A stretch of 64,000 bases of DNA from Terriglobia bacterium. Its GTDB lineage: Bacteria; Acidobacteriota; Terriglobia; Terriglobales; Acidobacteriaceae. The first letter of the stretch is position 1. Every line of letters starts with the position of its first letter. Shown here in pieces: positions 51,387 to 59,477 of this stretch. A program made the position numbers and the translations under genes. The notes below the pieces were generated by a model. That model saw only the letters and a list, made by a program, of their open reading frames with translations. It was not told the origin of the DNA and made no database searches. The stretch spans positions 62,001-126,000 of the forward strand of contig JAVUPY010000052.1 in NCBI GenBank assembly GCA_032252755.1, given 5' to 3'.

Positions 51387-53345
51387 CTACTTCGCAATCA
51401 CTTCCGGCACTAAGCCCAGCCTCCTCGCGACGAGTTTCTCCACTCCGCCCGCGACGACCAGCGATTGCGGCACTGCTCCCATCGCTGGAAACTGGAACTT
51501 CTCATCCATGCACGTTATCGTTCCGGTAGTGAAATCAATCGCGACTTCAATCCCTGGAATAATCGTCTTCTCTTTCGCCGCAACCCTCGGCGCGAAGACC
51601 TGCTTCAACCACTTCACGTACTCCGGCGACTCAATGCACAGGAAACCGTTGTTAAATGCATTCCGCAGATACGTCTGCGAGAAACTCCCCGCGATCACCA
51701 GCGGCAACCCCTTCGCCTGCAGCGCCGTCACCGCCTGCTCGCGGCTCGACCCCGTACCAAAGTTGAATCCGCCTACGATCACATCGCCCGCCTGCGTGCG
51801 CGACGCAAATTGCGGATCGTAGTTCTCAAACACCACCTTCGCCATCAGCTCGCGCGTCATGTCCTCGCGATAGGTGTAGTCCTTGCCGTAGATCCCGTCG
51901 GTGTTCAGATTGTCCTGCGGCACGAAAATTAGCCGGCCCTTCACCACCGCCGGGAAACCCGGAAGAATCTCGACCTTCTCCGCCGTAGCAGCTTTCGGGG
52001 TTAGCTCCACGAACTCCCGTTTCGGAATCTCCTGTGCAAACTCCACCGGCCCCGTTATGTACCCAGCTACAGCACTCGCTGCGACCACGGCCGGCGACCC
52101 GAGATAGCATTTCGCATCGCGCGAGCCCATCCGGCCCTTGAAATTACGGTTCGTCGCCGAAATCCCGACCTCGCCCGCCTCGAGCAATCCCGTCCCGAGT
52201 CCGATGCACATACCGCAACTCGGCGGAAGCGCAATCGCGCCTGCTTCCATCAGCGTCTTCCAATAACCCTTCGCCTCGGCACGCGATTGAACATCCTTCG
52301 AGGCCGCTGCCACATAGAAGCTCACGGTCGGTGCGACTTTCCTTCCCTTGAGCACCTCGGCCGCGGCAGCCAAATCCTCCAGCCGTGAATTCACGCAGCT
52401 CACCAGGTACGCCCTCTGGATCGCAACCTTCTTCGGCGCGATCTCTGCCACCGACGCCATCGTCTGCACCGTATCCGGCCCGCTCACATGCGGCGTCACC
52501 GTGCTCAGATCGAGGATGATCTTCGCCGCATACTCCGCTTCCGGATCTGGCATCGGTGGATTCGCTTCCAGGTTGCGCAACTCATCTTCCGATATCCGCT
52601 CCGCCGTCGCTCCGACCGCCCGGCGCTCGCGCAAGTATGCGAAGGTCTTCGCATCCGGGGGGAACCACCCAACCAGAGCGCCCCATTCGGTGGACATATT
52701 GGCGATCGACATCCGCTCTTCCATCGAGAGCGCCGCCACGCCCTCGCCCGCGAACTCCGCCGCCGCGTTAAGCACCTCTTCCTGGTTGTAGAGCCCGCAC
52801 AAGGTGATGATCACGTCCTTGCCACTCACGCCTTTGCGCAGACTGCCCGTTAGCTTTACCTGCACCGTGCGCGGAATCTGCCACCAGAACTCACCGGTCG
52901 CCCAGATCGCCGCCGCGTCCGTTCGTACCACCGGAGTTCCAATCGCCCCCAGCGCGCCATACATGTTGGAATGCGAATCGCTCGCGACAACAAAGCTCCC
53001 CGGCAGCACGTATCCCTTTTCCATCATCAACTGGTGACCGATGCCTGTGCCCGCCGGATAGAAATCGATCCCCTGCTCCTTGGCGAATGCCTCAATGGAC
53101 GCATACTGCTTCAGGTTCTGCTCGCTCGTGTTCTGGATGTCGTGGTCAAGCGCAAATACTGGCTGCCGCGCATCCAGGACCTTCTTCACGCCAATCGCCT
53201 TAAACTTCTTCAGCACTGCCGCCGTGTTGTCGTGCGTCATCACGTGCTTCGGCCGGATCGACAGAAAATCTCCCGCGCGCAATGCCCGCTTCGGCCCTTC
53301 CGCCATATGCGCCTGCGCCAGCTTCTCCACAATCGTCTGTGCCAT
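51387..53345 (-). CDS. Aconitase/homoaconitase-family hydratase, fused large and small domains
   Basis: This 652-residue [4Fe-4S] hydro-lyase has PKHVMTHDNTAAVLKKF, GTGIGHQLMMEKGYVLPGS, VASDSHSNMYGALGAIGTPV, and cluster cysteines in VSCVNSRLED and PPSCGMCIGLGTG. A C-terminal swivel domain has VGGFNFGTGSSREQAVTAL. The covalently joined LeuC/LeuD-type layout and the swivel motif resemble homoaconitase (Lys4) more than standard AcnA/AcnB. It would interconvert a tricarboxylate and its isomer via the cis-aconitate-type alkene. It lies between PrpD- and IDH-family genes. Confidence 0.85.
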   Translation of the reverse strand: MAQTIVEKLAQAHMAEGPKRALRAGDFLSIRPKHVMTHDNTAAVLKKFKAIGVKKVLDARQPVFALDHDIQNTSEQNLKQYASIEAFAKEQGIDFYPAGTGIGHQLMMEKGYVLPGSFVVASDSHSNMYGALGAIGTPVVRTDAAAIWATGEFWWQIPRTVQVKLTGSLRKGVSGKDVIITLCGLYNQEEVLNAAAEFAGEGVAALSMEERMSIANMSTEWGALVGWFPPDAKTFAYLRERRAVGATAERISEDELRNLEANPPMPDPEAEYAAKIILDLSTVTPHVSGPDTVQTMASVAEIAPKKVAIQRAYLVSCVNSRLEDLAAAAEVLKGRKVAPTVSFYVAAASKDVQSRAEAKGYWKTLMEAGAIALPPSCGMCIGLGTGLLEAGEVGISATNRNFKGRMGSRDAKCYLGSPAVVAASAVAGYITGPVEFAQEIPKREFVELTPKAATAEKVEILPGFPAVVKGRLIFVPQDNLNTDGIYGKDYTYREDMTRELMAKVVFENYDPQFASRTQAGDVIVGGFNFGTGSSREQAVTALQAKGLPLVIAGSFSQTYLRNAFNNGFLCIESPEYVKWLKQVFAPRVAAKEKTIIPGIEVAIDFTTGTITCMDEKFQFPAMGAVPQSLVVAGGVEKLVARRLGLVPEVIAK

Positions 53346-53379
53346 ACCTTCCCTTCGTGCTCGTGGTGATTAGCTTTTC

Positions 53380-54798
53380 TTACGCGTGCACCGCCAACCC
53401 GACCGACATCAACTCCATCAACTCCGACACACTCTTCTGTTTCTCCAGGCCCCAGATCGCCCCACTCAACTTCTTCCGCTTTTCGGCCCCCATGATCGGC
53501 TCCGCCAACGCATGGAACTTCTCCTCGATCTCCCGATCGCTCAGCGGATTCCGCGGGTCTCCCTTCGGGAAATCCATAGTCTTCTCGAACACTCGCCCGT
53601 CAGTCGTCGAGATCTTCACGCCGACCCGTTGCAGCGCCGGAAACACCTTCTCGATCTCCGGATCCGCGACGACTTTCACTTTCTGCAGTTGCGCACGAAT
53701 CGTCGGGTCCATGATCTTTCCCATAGTGAACTGGAGCGGCGTCACCTGCCGCTCCGCCACCGCCGCCGCAATGCAATAGGGCAGCGAATGATCCGCCGTC
53801 TCTTTCGTGCGCGGATCGTACTTGCTCGGGTCGCTCAGGATGTCCGCGCCACGCGCCGTCGTCCTGATATGAACTTCCTTCACCATCTCCGGCCGCAGGT
53901 CATTCGACTTCACCAGGTCCAGCACGCATGAAATCGGCGTATGCGTCAGCGCCTCCGTCGGGAAGAACTTCATCCCGCACTGCGTGATTCGCCACGATTC
54001 GCCGAGCCCATCGGTCAAGATGTTCAGCTTCCATTCCGGCCCAAACACGTGCACCAGGCCCTCTTTGCCGTCGATCACGTGTTCCGGCCCCGTATATCCC
54101 TTTTCCGCCAGCAGCGCCGCCAGCACACCGCTCTCGGTTGCCATCGGATCGACCGTGTTCTTCATCATCGTCAGTTTGCCCGCCGTCACCGCGCCCAGCG
54201 TGCACCGTGCCGACGCTGAAATCCCTATCGCGTGCTGAATCTTTTCCCATGTCAGCCCGAGCATCCGCCCCGCAACGATTGGCGAGACGAACGCCGTCAG
54301 CGTTGCATGATGCCAACCTCGTTCCCGAACCCCCGGGAACGCCACCTCGCACATGCGCTGCTCGAACTCGTGTCCTAGAACCAGGCCGACGATCAGTTCG
54401 CGCCCATCGCTCTTCGCGCGCTCGGCGCACGCCAGCGCCGCCGGAAAAATATCCGAGGGATGCGACGGATCCTGTTTCCAATAAATATCGTTGTAGTCCA
54501 TGCAGCGAATCATCAGCGCGTTCGCCAGCGCCGCATGAACCACGTCCATCTTCGCTCCCGACCCGATCACCGTCGCCGGGCCGCTCTTCGCGACTTCCTC
54601 CAGCACTTCCAGCGCGATCTTCACGTCGTGCTGCTGATACCCGCCCAGCGCGCACCCAATCGAATCCAGCAGAAACCGTTTCGCCTGGTACACCGCGTCT
54701 TGCGACAAATCCTCGAACCGCACGCCCGCCGCCCACCGCGCCATCACCGCCGTAATCGTTTCCTGTTTCTCCGCCATCGCTAACTCCGCCTCCGCCAT
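53380..54798 (-). CDS. MmgE/PrpD family protein
   Basis: This 472-residue protein of the 2-methylcitrate dehydratase / cis-aconitate decarboxylase family. Typical segments are RFLLDSIGCALGGY, NALMIRCMDYNDIYWKQDPSHPSD and GWHHATLTAFVSPIVAGRMLGL, plus a C-terminal domain starting near IRTTARGADILSD. Known members act on 2-methylcitrate, aconitate or iminodisuccinate. No prpB or prpC is nearby, so classical methylcitrate cycling is not indicated by context. It overlaps the upstream small membrane protein gene by 19 bases and precedes the aconitase-family gene by 34. Confidence 0.88.
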   Translation of the reverse strand: MAEAELAMAEKQETITAVMARWAAGVRFEDLSQDAVYQAKRFLLDSIGCALGGYQQHDVKIALEVLEEVAKSGPATVIGSGAKMDVVHAALANALMIRCMDYNDIYWKQDPSHPSDIFPAALACAERAKSDGRELIVGLVLGHEFEQRMCEVAFPGVRERGWHHATLTAFVSPIVAGRMLGLTWEKIQHAIGISASARCTLGAVTAGKLTMMKNTVDPMATESGVLAALLAEKGYTGPEHVIDGKEGLVHVFGPEWKLNILTDGLGESWRITQCGMKFFPTEALTHTPISCVLDLVKSNDLRPEMVKEVHIRTTARGADILSDPSKYDPRTKETADHSLPYCIAAAVAERQVTPLQFTMGKIMDPTIRAQLQKVKVVADPEIEKVFPALQRVGVKISTTDGRVFEKTMDFPKGDPRNPLSDREIEEKFHALAEPIMGAEKRKKLSGAIWGLEKQKSVSELMELMSVGLAVHA

Positions 54799-55091
54799 TT
54801 GTCTTCGAGCCTCGAGCTACCCGGCCGCTTCTTCTCCGGAAGGCTGACAATCCCTGAACCCGACTTCTTCGCCGTCGTAATCGCCAGGGCTACTGCCGTG
54901 ATCACAAAGCCAATCCCGAATGCGATAACGACATACAGGTTCTGTTCATCGCCGTTGAGAGTAACCAGCGCCTGCGCATCCAAAGCCCAGCGATAGAGCC
55001 AAAGGCCCACAATCGCCACGCCCAAAACCACGAAACCACCCAGAACAGAGAGCAGTACGATCTCCCCCCAAGGCACATAGTTCTTCGCCAT
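54780..55091 (-). CDS. Small two-helix membrane protein
   Basis: About 103 residues with two hydrophobic helices (IVLLSVLGGFVVLGVAIVGL and LYVVIAFGIGFVITAVALAI) and a basic C-terminus. I start at the ATG at 55091, preceded by AAGGATGAGG, rather than the longer frame from 55199. Its end overlaps the PrpD-family gene by 19 bases, which suggests co-transcription. No family recognised. Confidence 0.6.
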   Translation of the reverse strand: MAKNYVPWGEIVLLSVLGGFVVLGVAIVGLWLYRWALDAQALVTLNGDEQNLYVVIAFGIGFVITAVALAITTAKKSGSGIVSLPEKKRPGSSRLEDKWRRRS

Positions 55092-55212
55092 CCTCAACCT
55101 CATCCTTAAAACTTTTCCCGGCTTTTCCCCGGGCTTGAGCAACACGCCGCTGCGCCACCCCGGCGCAACAACGTCCGACTTCTTCATCTCAACAATCACT
55201 GCAACATCCGCG

Positions 55213-55815
55213 TCACGACTTTTGGGCTACGACTTTCGACTTTTCTGGGAACTTCACATTCTTGAACGGCAGATAGGCCATGAAATCCGCGTGGTGCACG
55301 ATATATGCTTCCGTCGTGCGCTTGACCAGGTCGCCCTCCGCCGCATGGGCCGCGATGATGTGGCACACCGCATCCGGCAACCCGCATTCCATGGCAAGGG
55401 CTACTCCCGTGAACGGATGCCGCAGCAACTCGCCGCGTTCGCTCTGCACCGTCTTGCCATCCCGGTTCTCGTACTCCAGCAACTTACCAACGTCAGCGAG
55501 GATGGCTCCCGCAATCACGGTGTCGAAATCGATCTTCAGCGCATTGCCCATGAACTCCCGCATCGACTCCGCCGCGCCCCGCGCAATATGCACCACGCAC
55601 CGCTTGTGCTCCATGAAAGTCGTAGGGCAATTCGGAATCAGCAGCGTGAAAGGAATTTCGTTCAGGTCGTCTGGCTTGAGTGGACTTAACTCGAAGGCGC
55701 GCTCCCAACAGCGCGTCGTCTTCTCCCGAAGCTCCGCATCCTGAATCCAGGCAAGCTCCGGCCATAGACGTAAAACGTCTTCGCGGATCAAGTTGTCCTC
55801 CACGTCATGACTCAT
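55213..55815 (-). CDS. HD-domain phosphohydrolase-like protein
   Basis: About 200 residues with an HD-type metal pattern: FMEHKRCVVHIARGA, AGAILADVGKLLEYE, LRHPFTGVALA, CHIIAAHAAEG and YIVHHADFMAY. The HD doublet is seen here as AD in AILADVG, so metal binding may be altered. I start at the ATG at 55815; a GTG 12 codons upstream is possible. First gene of the run leading to prpD, aconitase and cit genes. Might be a nucleotide or second-messenger hydrolase; substrate unknown. Confidence 0.65.
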   Translation of the reverse strand: MSHDVEDNLIREDVLRLWPELAWIQDAELREKTTRCWERAFELSPLKPDDLNEIPFTLLIPNCPTTFMEHKRCVVHIARGAAESMREFMGNALKIDFDTVIAGAILADVGKLLEYENRDGKTVQSERGELLRHPFTGVALAMECGLPDAVCHIIAAHAAEGDLVKRTTEAYIVHHADFMAYLPFKNVKFPEKSKVVAQKS

Positions 55816-56038
55816 CTCAAGGAGTCTCTGACGGAGGCTCGTGGCCCACACGTCGCCGCCTCGGTTGTGACGATATGTGGGGTCTTTCCGGCGGACTATC
55901 CCGCCATACGAGCTATTCCATTCCTAATGGAGGTGCAATCGACCCGCTGTGACCGAAATCACGAGTAGTGGTGAGGAGATAGCTTGAATAAATATGCAGT
56001 ATGCAGCGGCGAACTGTATGTCTATATTGGTCAGCCTT

Positions 56039-56371
56039 TTAGAGCGGAACGAACTCGCGCGCAAAACCGTCCGGCCAGAGTACTTCGATCGAATCCTCGA
56101 CAGTAATTGCGATGACAGCGCCTTCTTGGAGGCTTGCTGTTGCCAGGGCCTGCACCATCGCTGGGAGAGCCCGCTCAACGCTGTTCACGAAACAGAATAC
56201 GTTCATCGACCGGTCGCCCATGTCGCCTCCATCACAATAGCCAAGCCCTTCCCGGCCGAGGCATTCGATCATCAGTTCTTCGACGCGAACACGTCTATCG
56301 AAATCGTCCACCGTTCCGGTTCCAAGCCTGTATTGAATAATCAGTTGATGAACTCGATCGGGTGTTGCCAT
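56039..56371 (-). CDS. Hypothetical protein
   Basis: A 110-residue acidic soluble protein (MATPDRVHQLIIQYRLGTG ... VIAITVEDSIEVLWPDGFAREF). No membrane helix or signal peptide. I recognise no family. An AGAGGACGG just before the ATG belongs to a CACAGAGG-type repeat. It follows the acyl-ligase fusion on the same strand. Confidence 0.5.
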   Translation of the reverse strand: MATPDRVHQLIIQYRLGTGTVDDFDRRVRVEELMIECLGREGLGYCDGGDMGDRSMNVFCFVNSVERALPAMVQALATASLQEGAVIAITVEDSIEVLWPDGFAREFVPL

Positions 56372-56377
56372 TTCCGT

Positions 56378-56407
56378 CCTCTGTGCTCTCTGCGTCTCTA
56401 TGGTGAA
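56378..56407 (-). repeat. CACAGAGG-type short repeat
   Basis: On the minus strand TTCACCATAGAGACGCAGAG continues into AGCACAGAGG. It starts about seven bases after the acyl-ligase stop and its last AGAGG lies where the ribosome-binding site of the following 110-residue gene should be. Confidence 0.6.
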
Positions 56408-56413
56408 CCGGTC

Positions 56414-58993
56414 CTAAAGGTTTCTGACTCTCCGCTCCAGATCCCTCGCGATGCTCTCCGCAGCCGCATTCGCCGGATACTTCACCGGCTCCCCAATCCG
56501 AACCGTGATCGTTCCCTTCCGCGAGAACCGCTGCTTCTTCAGGCGTAGCTCATACAGCCCGTCGATCCGCATCGGCAGCACTGGTAAATCCAGCTTCTGC
56601 GCGAGCAGTCCGACGCCTGATTGGAACGGCTGCATCTCGCCCGTATCCGTCCGGCGACCTTCCGGAAAGACGACGACGCTATACCCCCGATCCACGGCTT
56701 CGCCGGCGAACGCGAAGCTCTCGCGGAACCCGTACTTCTGGAATATCGGAAACACGTTGAACAACGTGACGACGAGCCCGTAGTCGAGTTTCTCGCGAAT
56801 CCGCTGGAACCAGTTCATCTCTTTCGGCGGATGCCGCATAGCGACCAGCAACTCCCCGAGCATCGCCACCGCCAGGCGCGTCCGATACCGCCAAGGTAAG
56901 GCCCACAGCAGGAACCCGATATCCAAATACGCGACGTGATTGGAGATGATCAGCAGCGGCCCCTCGACGCCCTTCAGTTTGTCGCGCGCGATCACGCGCG
57001 GCCAGGTCATCAGCAGCGTCGCCGGCCACGTCACGCCCTGGTACACTAGCGCTCGCAACCACCGCAGCGGCGCCGCCAGCGCCCACGTCGGAAACTCGTA
57101 GCGAGGCCGCTCCTGCGGCGACTCGCGCAGCATCTTCTCGACCTGCGCCACCGTGGTCGCGTTCGAAAACGTCTGCTCGTTCAGCGAGACCTGGTACCGG
57201 TCCTCAATCGCCGACATCAACTCCACGCGATCGATCGAGCTCAAATTCAAATCGCTCTCCAACTTCGCGTCCGGAGCCAGCGCCTCCACCGGCTTCCGTG
57301 TGACCCGCCCAATCAGTTCCGCCAGCGCGCTCTGTGGAGTCTCACCCGTCGGCCCCGCCCCAAACTTCGCCCTTGCATACGCCTCGATCTCACCGATCTT
57401 CGGCTTCTGTGTCGACGTTCTTGGGAAATCCTCATCCGGCCACACCAGCCATCGCCGAATCTGCTGAAACTCCGCGAGCCGCGCATTCGCCGCCGCTACC
57501 GCCTGCTTGCCGTCACTCCCATCCTGCATCAGCAGCACCGCGCAAGGCTCCGCATTTCCCTCTACCGGCAGAGCGACAACAACGCAATCGCGAACCTCCG
57601 GCTGCGCCCGCAGCGCCCCTTCCAAATCCTCCGGATAAACCTTCATCCCCGCCGGCGTAACGATCACGTTCTTTCGCCGGCCCTTGAAATAAAGGTTCCC
57701 CTCGGCATCCAGTTCTCCGAGATCGCCGGTGTGGAACCATCCCTCTTCCCCGCCCACCGGCTCAAACTGTGCCCCGCTCTCGGTTGCCCTACCCTTGTCG
57801 CCGTCTTTAGGCGACAAGGTGGGGCTTTTCGCTGTCCAATACCCCGCCGCCAAATTCGCTCCGCGCACCAGGATCTCGCCGTTCTCGTCGAGCTTCATCT
57901 CCCGTCCCGGCAGCACCTTCCCAATCGATCGCTGCCCGACTTTGAACGGATGATTCAGACTGATCAGCGAAGTCGTTTCGGTCAGACCATATCCCTGCAC
58001 GACGGCATACCCGAGCCGGTTCCAGAACTTCTCCGTATCAGCATCCAGCGCAGCACCGCCCGAGATGAACGCCCAGAACTTCCACCCAAGTTTTCGGTGC
58101 ACATCGCGGAAGCGCCACATGCGCTTCAAGAACTTCTTTCCCTCAGCTTCTGCAAACCGCCGCAGAAACCTTTCCAGTTTCCCTTCCGCCTCGAGATCGC
58201 GTTCGAGTTTCTGGCGCAATGACGCCAACATGCGCGGCACCGCAATCAGAGCCGAAACCTTCTCGTGCTTGATCACCTCCATGATCTCGCCCGGGCTCAG
58301 CGAGTTGTGGAAGACGACCGTCGCCCCGAGCGCCTGCGGGATGAACAGCCCAAGAAACTGTCCGAACACATGGCTCAGCGGAAGCAGATTCAGGAATGCC
58401 AGCGGATGAAACCACTTTTCGTACTTCCGATACTTCGCGATTTCGCGCTCGATCGGCTCCAGGTTCGCCAGCACGTTCCCATGTGAGATCACGACGCCCT
58501 TCGGCTCCGAAGTTGTCCCCGAAGTAAAGACGATCTCCAGCATGTCCTCGCGCCCGATCTCCGGACTCGCATACGGTCCGGAATCGTGCTTCGCCACCCG
58601 CTCGCGCAAATCTTCCATGACGAGCACATCGCGGGTGCCGCACAACCCGGCGATCTCCCTCGCAACCACCATCAGTTTGGCATCGACTTGCTCCGCCACC
58701 CGCATCGCGAAGTCGTCACTCGCCACTCGATCCATTGGAACCGATACCGCGCCACGCAGCACGCAGCCAAAAAAACCCGTCGCCCACTCCGCCGAGTTGT
58801 CCCCCCACAGCACCACGCGATCGCCCTTGGCGACTCCGCGCGCCTCCAATTCGCGAGCGAACTGCCGCGCCGTGCGCAACACCTCGCCATAGCTCCACCG
58901 CTCCGTGCGATAGCCCCGCCGATGCGCATACGCTGGCCCCTCACCCCACGAAGACAGCCCTTCCACCACCGCGACCAGCGACTTACGTTCCAT
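56414..58993 (-). CDS. Acyl ligase - acyl carrier - PlsC acyltransferase fusion
   Basis: An 859-residue three-domain protein. Residues 1 to about 530 are an AMP-forming fatty-acid ligase (VFTSGTTSEPKGVV at 155-168, VVQGYGLTETTSL, WFHTGDLG, GRRKNVIVTPAG). About 555-640 is an acyl carrier domain with the phosphopantetheine serine in LNLSSIDRVELM. About 660-859 is a PlsC-type acyltransferase (ISNHVAYLD and FPEGRRTDTGEMQPFQSG). It could activate a free fatty acid, load it on its own carrier and transfer it to a lipid acceptor, related to Aas but with an extra ACP. A palindromic repeat encodes an extra segment (about 390-403) before the WFHTGDLG motif. Confidence 0.88.
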   Translation of the reverse strand: MERKSLVAVVEGLSSWGEGPAYAHRRGYRTERWSYGEVLRTARQFARELEARGVAKGDRVVLWGDNSAEWATGFFGCVLRGAVSVPMDRVASDDFAMRVAEQVDAKLMVVAREIAGLCGTRDVLVMEDLRERVAKHDSGPYASPEIGREDMLEIVFTSGTTSEPKGVVISHGNVLANLEPIEREIAKYRKYEKWFHPLAFLNLLPLSHVFGQFLGLFIPQALGATVVFHNSLSPGEIMEVIKHEKVSALIAVPRMLASLRQKLERDLEAEGKLERFLRRFAEAEGKKFLKRMWRFRDVHRKLGWKFWAFISGGAALDADTEKFWNRLGYAVVQGYGLTETTSLISLNHPFKVGQRSIGKVLPGREMKLDENGEILVRGANLAAGYWTAKSPTLSPKDGDKGRATESGAQFEPVGGEEGWFHTGDLGELDAEGNLYFKGRRKNVIVTPAGMKVYPEDLEGALRAQPEVRDCVVVALPVEGNAEPCAVLLMQDGSDGKQAVAAANARLAEFQQIRRWLVWPDEDFPRTSTQKPKIGEIEAYARAKFGAGPTGETPQSALAELIGRVTRKPVEALAPDAKLESDLNLSSIDRVELMSAIEDRYQVSLNEQTFSNATTVAQVEKMLRESPQERPRYEFPTWALAAPLRWLRALVYQGVTWPATLLMTWPRVIARDKLKGVEGPLLIISNHVAYLDIGFLLWALPWRYRTRLAVAMLGELLVAMRHPPKEMNWFQRIREKLDYGLVVTLFNVFPIFQKYGFRESFAFAGEAVDRGYSVVVFPEGRRTDTGEMQPFQSGVGLLAQKLDLPVLPMRIDGLYELRLKKQRFSRKGTITVRIGEPVKYPANAAAESIARDLERRVRNL
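57786..57825. repeat. REP-like palindrome inside the acyl-ligase coding region
   Basis: GCCCTACCCTTGTCGCC (57786-57802) pairs with GGCGACAAGGTGGGGC (57810-57825) apart from one bulged base and one wobble. It resembles the intergenic palindromes at 47036-47069 and 50075-50111. It is translated in frame as part of SPTLSPKDGDKGRA. Confidence 0.65.
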
Positions 58994-59024
58994 GGGCTCT
59001 AGTGTAAACGTCTTTGCCGTTCTC

Positions 59025-59112
59025 TTACCCGATTACCGGATTTCCCGATTACTCGATTTTCATTCGTCATTTCCCTCAATCGTCAACGAGAAAATCGTCA
59101 ATCGTCAATTCG
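59025..59112. repeat. AT-rich GACGATT-type repeat (copy C) with CGATTAC tandem run
   Basis: From 59025 to 59058 an imperfect tandem run reads ACCCGATTACCGGATTTCCC and GATTACTCGATT. It is followed by CATTCGTCATT, CTCAATCGTCAACGAGAAAA and TCGTCAATCGTCAATT. The second part matches copies at 47132-47180 and 48772-48838. It lies between the divergent acyl-ligase gene and the plus-strand operon. Confidence 0.65.
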
Positions 59113-59220
59113 TTTTCCCCCACTCACCGGCCCCCACCCGCCACTCACCGAATAACCGCAGCGCCGGGCTCTTCATCCTCGTATCTTCGCCATGACAACG
59201 AAATTGCAAAGGAGTTCGTT

Positions 59221-59454
59221 ATGGCTCACCTGACCGGTATCCGACAGATCCTCTGGACCGAAGAGAACCTCAGCGGCGTACTCATGCTTGTCGTCGGTCT
59301 CGTCACGCTCCCAGTACACGCAAAGATTCTTGTCATGATGCTCATACAGCCCTCAAGCTATAGCTGGCTGCACTGGTGGCCCGTCGTGCTTATCGCTTCC
59401 GGACTCGCCGTACTGATCAGCGAAGTCCGTTTTCAGAAGCGGCTGAAGAACTGA
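59221..59454 (+). CDS. Small two-helix membrane protein
   Basis: A 77-residue protein with two hydrophobic helices (ENLSGVLMLVVGLVTLPVHA and HWWPVVLIASGLAVLIS). The ATG has AAAGGAG seven bases upstream. It is 23 bases ahead of the LiaF-like gene, in an operon with a LytS/LytTR pair. Its helix pattern recalls DUF5668/LiaI-like proteins. Function unknown. Confidence 0.65.
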   Translation: MAHLTGIRQILWTEENLSGVLMLVVGLVTLPVHAKILVMMLIQPSSYSWLHWWPVVLIASGLAVLISEVRFQKRLKN

Positions 59455-59477
59455 GCGGCCGAAAGAAAGGAACCGCC

